Source: JBGPYB01 sp041493035 (GTDB lineage Bacteria > Acidobacteriota > Vicinamibacteria > Fen-336). From it: a stretch of DNA of 34,975 nucleotides. The notes beneath the pieces are model-generated. The model made no database searches. It saw only the letters and a program-made list of their open reading frames with translations, and was not told the origin of the DNA. The stretch spans positions 1-34,975 of the forward strand of contig JBGPYB010000032.1 in NCBI GenBank assembly GCA_041493035.1. Direction: 5' to 3'. Positions 30,627 through 34,975 of the stretch are shown here, piece after piece. The position numbers and the translations under genes were made by a program. Position 1 is the stretch's first letter, and every line of letters starts with the position of its first letter.

Positions 30627-31679
30627 GACTGGTCGGAGCGCCTCGCCTCCCAGGGCGCCCGATGCCAACATCCCACAGGCGGCGTGTATGTCGGGACCTC
30701 CCGAATACCGCCTGACGAATCCGATGTCGTTCTCGGCGAGGGCCGAGAGGAAGCGGTTGCGCTCCTCTGCGCCTGCGGGTGCGAAGCGGCCGGTCGGGTC
30801 GTTGACGTCGATCACCGAGAGCCGCACGCGGACCCCGGCGAAAAGGCGTCTGAGTTCACGCGCCTCGTCCGCGCCGGTATTCACTCCCGACATCAGGACC
30901 CAGGCCAGGTTCACAGGGCCTCCGCGCTCCGCGGCGTGGCGACGCATGGCTTCGGCAAGCTCGGCAACGTCGTACCGCTCGCCGATCGGAACGAGGCGGA
31001 CGCGCTTCTCGTCGAAGGCCGACGTGAGGGACAAGATGAGGCGATAGGGGTGGCCTTCGCCCGTGAACCGCTCGATCATCGGGAGGAGGCCGACTGTCGA
31101 GATCGTGATCCTGTCGCCGCGGATCCGCATCCCGCACGGGTGGCGCAGGATCTCGGCGGCGCGGATCACCGAGTCGTAGTTCTGGAACGGCTCTCCCTGT
31201 CCCTGGAAGACGACGCCCGTCACCGGGCGCTCCGGTGACTCGCGGCGCACGGTGAGGACCTGCTCGACGATCTCCCACGGCGCCAGGTTGCGTTCGAAGC
31301 CGAGGCGTCCCGTCTCGCAGAAGGCGCAACCCAAGGCGCAGCCCGCCTGCGACGAGACGCAGACACTCCAGCGCGGGAGCTCGAGGGGGATCCGCACCGT
31401 TTCGAAGCGACGCCCGTCCTCGCTTCTGAAGAGATACTTGACGAACGGATCGAGGGTGCTTCGACGCCGATCCTCCATGGTCAGCCGCTCGAGGCTCCCC
31501 CGCGCCAGGAGCTCGCGCGCTTGGGCACGGGCCAGGCCGCGCACTCCGTCCAGATCGTCGCGGTCTTGAAAGACGAGGCGCGCCATCGTGCGCCGCGCGA
31601 CGCCGATGTCAAGGCCCAGGTCGGGCCAGAGAGCCGCGAGAGACTCGGGAGTCTGATCCCGAAGGTGGGGGCGCGTCAT
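30624..31679 (-). CDS. RlmN/Cfr-family radical SAM methyltransferase-like protein
   Basis: A 351-residue radical SAM protein. The 4Fe-4S cluster motif C114-x3-C118-x2-C121 (AGCALGCAFC) and the two methyl-transfer cysteines C107 (SVCVSSQ) and C335 (HAACGMLA) match RlmN-type enzymes, which methylate A2503 of 23S rRNA and a tRNA adenosine. Differences from true RlmN are notable: the highly conserved GMGEP reads GQGEP (160-164), the LSLHA-like strand reads ILSLTSAF, and the N-terminal RNA-recognition domain is reduced. It may be a paralogue with a different RNA target. ATG 31679 begins 3 bp after the gspB stop, in a run of gspA-gspB. A typical rlmN is elsewhere in most genomes, so this is probably additional. 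Confidence 0.85.
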   Translation of the reverse strand: MTRPHLRDQTPESLAALWPDLGLDIGVARRTMARLVFQDRDDLDGVRGLARAQARELLARGSLERLTMEDRRRSTLDPFVKYLFRSEDGRRFETVRIPLELPRWSVCVSSQAGCALGCAFCETGRLGFERNLAPWEIVEQVLTVRRESPERPVTGVVFQGQGEPFQNYDSVIRAAEILRHPCGMRIRGDRITISTVGLLPMIERFTGEGHPYRLILSLTSAFDEKRVRLVPIGERYDVAELAEAMRRHAAERGGPVNLAWVLMSGVNTGADEARELRRLFAGVRVRLSVIDVNDPTGRFAPAGAEERNRFLSALAENDIGFVRRYSGGPDIHAACGMLASGALGGEALRPV

Positions 31680-31681
31680 TT

Positions 31682-32206
31682 TCAGAAGCGCACGACGGAC
31701 CGCTGCCCGTGCCACTCGATCTCGACCTCAGCCTCGCCGATGCGAATGACCCGCACGCCCTCGAACTCATCTCCCTCACGCACCAGCCGGTCGCTCAAGA
31801 GGGCGATCGGCTTGCCGTCCCGTTCCGAGATCGCCTGGAGGACGAGGCTCGGCGGCGAGGCTGTCGGCGGGCGTGGGGAGGCGAGCGGAGCGGCTGCGGG
31901 TGCCGTTCGGAGGGCCGCCACGGGTCGAGGAGTCGAAGCGACGAGCAGCGTCGTCGCGGGGACTGACGGAGGAGTTGGCGTTGGTGACACGGTGACGGTT
32001 GGGCTCGGAATCGGCAGGACCGCCGGGGTTCGGCCGAAGAAGACCGTCGCGACGCCGGCCACGAGGGCCACGAGGGCCAGCACGACAGCGCGCCCACGGT
32101 GCCGGGGAGACGCTGGCCACGGCTCCGAGGCCACGACGACGAAGCCGCGCTCCGGTGTCTGCTTCTCTCGGTCCAGCTTCCGGAGGGCTTCGAGGATCAA
32201 GCTCAT
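31682..32206 (-). CDS. gspB: Type II secretion protein GspB-like
   Basis: A 174-residue membrane protein. It opens MSLILEALRKLDREKQ, the diagnostic start of the GspB/ExeB family. A single membrane helix follows (about 41-60: AVVLALVALVAGVATVFFG), then a Pro/Thr-rich periplasmic linker and a C-terminal GspB-type domain (RLVREGDEFEGVRVIRIGEAEVEIEW). GspB works with the ATPase GspA to remodel peptidoglycan so that the type II secretin can assemble. Its ATG overlaps the gspA stop as ATGA, so they are translationally coupled. The core T2SS genes (gspC-gspN) are not in this window. Confidence 0.88.
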   Translation of the reverse strand: MSLILEALRKLDREKQTPERGFVVVASEPWPASPRHRGRAVVLALVALVAGVATVFFGRTPAVLPIPSPTVTVSPTPTPPSVPATTLLVASTPRPVAALRTAPAAAPLASPRPPTASPPSLVLQAISERDGKPIALLSDRLVREGDEFEGVRVIRIGEAEVEIEWHGQRSVVRF

Positions 32207-33747
32207 GAGGACTTCCTCTGGAGCCGGGGTCGCGGTCGTTCCTGGGCGGAGTAGAGGGCCATCAGGGTTCGGCTCCCCAGAACGCCGTCGGGAGCCAGGT
32301 CGACCTCCTGCTGGAAACGCGCGAGGGCTCCTCTGTCATCGGCCTCGGCGGAAGGGTACCCGAGCTGCTCCAAGGCGCCGCGGGTCCAGGCGGTCGATCG
32401 ATCGGCGGGCGCGTCCATGAGCTTGTCGTCGTCGCGCCAGAAGAAGATCGCCTGCCGCGTCCACAGCCGGTCCAAGTCCTTCACCGCAACGCGAAAGGGG
32501 GCGGCCCCGTTGCCGGCGACGAGTGCGGCCTCGCCGTCCAGGCCCACGAGGGCGAGGACGCACGTGTCCCGCCGCGCGGGATGGAACATCTCCAGGACCA
32601 CCGGAAGGTCCAGGCGCCGCACCTGGTCCAGATGGCTGCGCAGGGACGTGCGCTCGAGCGGCTCGATTCTCCAGAGGGCGCGCACCTCCGCCTCGGCCTT
32701 GTGCAGCGAAGCCTCGCGATCGACGGCCAATAGGATCGGTTCGAGCGGCACGATCGGCAGCGGCGTTGGCGAGGGAGCGGCGGCCTTGGCGACGGCCGCC
32801 GGGGGGAAGGCAGTCGGCGCAGGTGTCGCCGCCGGTACTACCGGAGCGGCGCGCACCCAGAAAGCCAGTGCGCCGGCAGTAGCCGCCAACAAGACTGCGC
32901 CGGCGAAGCCGTACGCGACCCACCGGCGGCCGCCGGGGGCTGCCTCCCCGTGCACCTCGCGAGCCGCTCGGAGAACGAGCGCTGCTGGAATCGATCGAGT
33001 CCCATGGACGTACCCACCCAGGAGCGCGCGGTCGGAGATCAGGTTGACGAGGCGAGGGACGCCCCCGGAGAGGCGATGGACGGCGGCTAGGGCCCCCGAC
33101 GTGAAGCTCGCCTTTCCCTCCCCTCCCGCGACCCTTAGCCGATGCTGGATGTAGTCGCCGGTTTCCTCGCGCCCGAGGGGACAGAGGTGGTAGCGCGCCG
33201 TCACCCGCTGGGCAAGCTGACGCAACTCGCGGCGCCCCAGCATCTCCTGGAGCTCCGATTGCCCCATGAGGACGATCTGGATGAGCTTCTCGGTGTCGGT
33301 CTCGAGGTTGGAGATGAGGCGGATCTGCTCCAGGACTTCGGCGGAGAGATCCTGGGCTTCGTCGATCAGGAGCACCACGTTGCGTCCGGCCGCCCGGCTC
33401 TCGAGAAGGAAAAGGTGAAGTGCGTCCACGAGCTCCTTGAGAGAGCCCCCTGGGGTCACCACGTGGAGGTCGTCGAGAATCGAGCGGAGCAGCTCGGCCG
33501 CCGTCAGCGCGGGATAGAGGACGACGGCTGTCGCGGTCTTGTCGCCGAGGCGGCTCAGGAAGTAGCGGGCGAGGGTCGTCTTCCCGGTGCCGACTTCTCC
33601 GGTGATGACGACGAAGCCGCCTCGCTCCCGGTGGCCGAAGTCCAGGTGGGCGAAAGCCTCGGTATGACGCGCCGAGAGGTAGAGGAACTTGGGATCGGGG
33701 GTCAGGTTGAAGGGCTTCTCGCTGAAGCCGAAGAAGGACTCGTACAA
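32203..33747 (-). CDS. gspA: Type II secretion AAA ATPase GspA/ExeA-like
   Basis: A 514-residue protein with the family's domain order. The start MYESFFGFSEKPFNLTPDPKFLYLS (TTG codon) is the standard ExeA/GspA opening. An AAA ATPase follows: Walker A GEVGTGKT at about 50-57 and Walker B VVLLIDEAQDL at about 125-133, plus the arginine-finger region. One membrane helix lies near 278-300 (VAYGFAGAVLLAATAGALAFWV), then a Pro/Ala-rich linker and a C-terminal peptidoglycan-binding-1 domain (LEQLGYPSAEADDRGALARFQQEVDLAPDGVLGSRTLMALY). It uses ATP with GspB to open the peptidoglycan for the secretin. TTG 33747 is 2 nt after the upstream stop, with GAGG above it. Confidence 0.9.
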   Translation of the reverse strand: MYESFFGFSEKPFNLTPDPKFLYLSARHTEAFAHLDFGHRERGGFVVITGEVGTGKTTLARYFLSRLGDKTATAVVLYPALTAAELLRSILDDLHVVTPGGSLKELVDALHLFLLESRAAGRNVVLLIDEAQDLSAEVLEQIRLISNLETDTEKLIQIVLMGQSELQEMLGRRELRQLAQRVTARYHLCPLGREETGDYIQHRLRVAGGEGKASFTSGALAAVHRLSGGVPRLVNLISDRALLGGYVHGTRSIPAALVLRAAREVHGEAAPGGRRWVAYGFAGAVLLAATAGALAFWVRAAPVVPAATPAPTAFPPAAVAKAAAPSPTPLPIVPLEPILLAVDREASLHKAEAEVRALWRIEPLERTSLRSHLDQVRRLDLPVVLEMFHPARRDTCVLALVGLDGEAALVAGNGAAPFRVAVKDLDRLWTRQAIFFWRDDDKLMDAPADRSTAWTRGALEQLGYPSAEADDRGALARFQQEVDLAPDGVLGSRTLMALYSAQERPRPRLQRKSS

Positions 33748-33749
33748 CG

Positions 33750-34436
33750 TCAGGCCTCGCCGGTGCGTTCGACGAACCAGGAGATCCGGTCGCGGGCCTG
33801 CCCCATGAGAATCAGGAACTCGACGCCGGCGCGCGCCCTGTCGCCCATGGGCGATCCCTCGCGCACGACTTGGCCCATGGTGCGCACCTCCGGGCCGTCG
33901 GAGGGGAGCGAGAAGCGGAGGTCCAGCTTCGTTCCGAGGTCCAGTGGCTCGGCGGTCTCCAGGAGAACCCCACGAACGCTGATGTTGAGGGCCCAGCCCG
34001 GGAGCGGCTCGACCTCCGGGCCGAAGCGAGACCACGAGTCCACGAGGACGGGGAAGCGGGCGTCGCGACGCTTGGGGACGTTCAAGAGGATCTCCAGCCG
34101 GCGGTTCCAGAGGGACGGATCCACGCGCCCCGACAGGACCAGGTTGGCGCCCGCGGCGCGGAGGGCTTCCTCGTCGAGGAGGGAAGACGACCGCGAAAGG
34201 ACGGCAATGGAGGCGCCTCGCGCCGCGGGGTCAGCCCGCAGGCGCCGCACGAACGAGAGAGCCGTCAGCGAGTCGTCCCCGTCCAGCACGACCATGTTCG
34301 GCCGCTCCGCGCGGGCGGCCTGGAGCCCTTCCTCGCTCTGTGAGGCAAAGGTCCGTTGGACGCCGCTTCCCCAGAGCGCCGTGTCTCCCAGCTCCGGCGA
34401 GAGATCCGTCGAGGCGACGACGAGAACGCGAGGCAT
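33750..34436 (-). CDS. Receiver-like plus PilZ domain protein
   Basis: A 228-residue protein. The N-terminal part (about 1-115) folds like a response-regulator receiver (PRVLVVAST..., PNMVVLDGDDS with possible phospho-acceptor D52, ASIAVLSRSSSLLDEEALRAAGANLVLSG), but the acidic pair after strand 1 is S9/D11 and the conserved Lys near strand 5 is missing. It is probably a pseudo-receiver. The C-terminal part (about 120-228) reads as a PilZ domain: NISVRGVLLET (the D/NxSxxG motif), LDLRFSLPSDG and GQVVREG...RARAGVEFL. PilZ domains bind cyclic di-GMP. The RxxxR motif is not obvious. It heads the gspA-gspB run, 2 bp upstream of gspA. c-di-GMP control of secretion is inference. Confidence 0.8.
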   Translation of the reverse strand: MPRVLVVASTDLSPELGDTALWGSGVQRTFASQSEEGLQAARAERPNMVVLDGDDSLTALSFVRRLRADPAARGASIAVLSRSSSLLDEEALRAAGANLVLSGRVDPSLWNRRLEILLNVPKRRDARFPVLVDSWSRFGPEVEPLPGWALNISVRGVLLETAEPLDLGTKLDLRFSLPSDGPEVRTMGQVVREGSPMGDRARAGVEFLILMGQARDRISWFVERTGEA

Positions 34437-34452
34437 GGGGTGGTTCGAAGCG

Positions 34453-34475
34453 AGTGTAGCATCTCCGGTTATGCT
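34453..34475. promoter_or_regulatory. Divergent -10 boxes of the PilZ gene and the hydrolase
   Basis: Minus strand TACACT (34453-34458) is 16 nt before ATG 34436. Plus strand TATGCT (34470-34475) is 6 nt before GTG 34482, again a leaderless spacing. Only 45 bp separate the two start codons. Confidence 0.45.
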
Positions 34476-34481
34476 CAGGCT

Positions 34482-34975
34482 GTGAAGGTGATGCGCATTG
34501 AGGCCGGAGGGGCTACAGTCTCCGCTTCGGTTCACGGAAGCGGCCCTACGGCCGTCGTCCTGGGGCACGGCGCTGGGGGAAATCGGACGACGCCGTTTCT
34601 CGGCCGCGCGGCCGAGGCCATCGCCGGCTCGAGGCGGATGGCGGTCCTCTTCAACTTTCCCTACACGGAGAGCGGGCGACGAGCCCCCGACGCGCCGTCC
34701 GTTCTCGAGGCGACGGTAGCAGCCGTCGCGGCGGGGATCCGGGACCTTCCCGGCGTCGGGCGCGTGGTCCTCGGAGGGAAGTCGATGGGGGGGCGGATCG
34801 CGTCGCAGGCCGTGGCGCAAGGGACTCCGGCCGACGCCCTGGTCTTCCTTGGATATCCCCTCCACCCTCCAGGTCGACCGGAGAAGCTCCGAGACCGGCA
34901 CCTTCCGGCCATCGGCGTTCCGATGCTGTTTCTCCAGGGGACGCGGGACACGTTTGCGCGGTGGGACTTGATCGA
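34482..34975 (+). CDS. Alpha/beta hydrolase (KANL3/Tex30-like), partial
   Basis: The first 164 residues of a protein that runs past the window end. VVLGHGAGGNRTTPFL is the oxyanion-hole start and VVLGGKSMGGRIASQ carries the nucleophile Ser in GKSMG. FLGYPLHPPGRPEKLRDRHL and PMLFLQGTRDTFA (the catalytic-Asp region) are typical of the KANL3/Tex30-type alpha/beta hydrolases. Start GTG 34482 follows a TATGCT -10 box by 6 nt; an ATG at 34491 is also in frame. The C-terminal His is outside the window. Substrate is unknown. It is divergent from the PilZ gene. Confidence 0.8.
   Translation, partial: MKVMRIEAGGATVSASVHGSGPTAVVLGHGAGGNRTTPFLGRAAEAIAGSRRMAVLFNFPYTESGRRAPDAPSVLEATVAAVAAGIRDLPGVGRVVLGGKSMGGRIASQAVAQGTPADALVFLGYPLHPPGRPEKLRDRHLPAIGVPMLFLQGTRDTFARWDLI

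Noticed and set aside
31682..33747. A complete type II secretion system
   Set aside because: Only the accessory gspA and gspB are present; none of the core gsp genes is in the window.

Overview
The window is high-GC DNA from a Gram-negative bacterium. Outer-membrane functions are present: lpxA, a patatin-POTRA-Omp85 protein and type II secretion accessory genes gspA/gspB. A sulfatase-like protein fused to TPRs that carries an LGYVG motif, a DUF6335 protein and many exported proteins of unknown function fit Acidobacteriota or a deltaproteobacterial/myxobacterial lineage. That placement is inferred from gene style only. No rRNA, complete tRNA, CRISPR array or intact transposase was seen.

Left end (1-4.7 kb) is an accessory region with lower coding density and odd gene fragments. 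It holds a MauJ-type protein with a HEPN-like R-x4-H motif, a VapBC45-type DUF433 antitoxin/PIN toxin pair with a palindrome in its promoter, the 3' end of a tRNA that may mark an integration boundary, a small FmdB-type zinc ribbon, about 640 bp without a convincing gene, and a 2OG-Fe(II)-oxygenase-like gene whose N-terminal part has no start codon.

4.7-12.3 kb is ordinary chromosome: divergent panE and GNAT/MOSC genes, two lipoproteins, an orphan amino-acid-type binding protein, a permease-cutC operon, a DUF6335 protein and a small Cys-rich protein. 12.3-18.0 kb is a compact plus-strand run: an inositol-monophosphatase/ADP-ribosylglycohydrolase fusion, a lipoprotein sulfatase-like/TPR protein, a NicO-type metal transporter and an SMP-30 lactonase. 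A type Vd-like patatin autotransporter follows (18.0-20.2 kb).

20.2-23.1 kb is a minus-strand operon marR-yceI-lpxA-exported protein behind one promoter with a MarR-type inverted repeat. 23.1-28.9 kb looks like a sugar/amino-acid catabolic neighbourhood: a D-threonine aldolase/D-serine dehydratase-like enzyme, a ROK kinase, an MFS acid-sugar permease, an exported YdjC/ChbG-type deacetylase and a ROK repressor with a promoter/operator and a probable CTG start. 29.0-34.4 kb is a minus-strand run: receiver-like/PilZ protein, gspA, gspB, an RlmN-like radical SAM protein and a trypsin-like protease. An alpha/beta hydrolase starts divergently and runs off the window end.

A recurring pattern is a TAnnnT -10 hexamer only 6-8 nt upstream of the start codon in at least seven genes, so leaderless transcripts are probably common in this organism. 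This was used to choose several starts.
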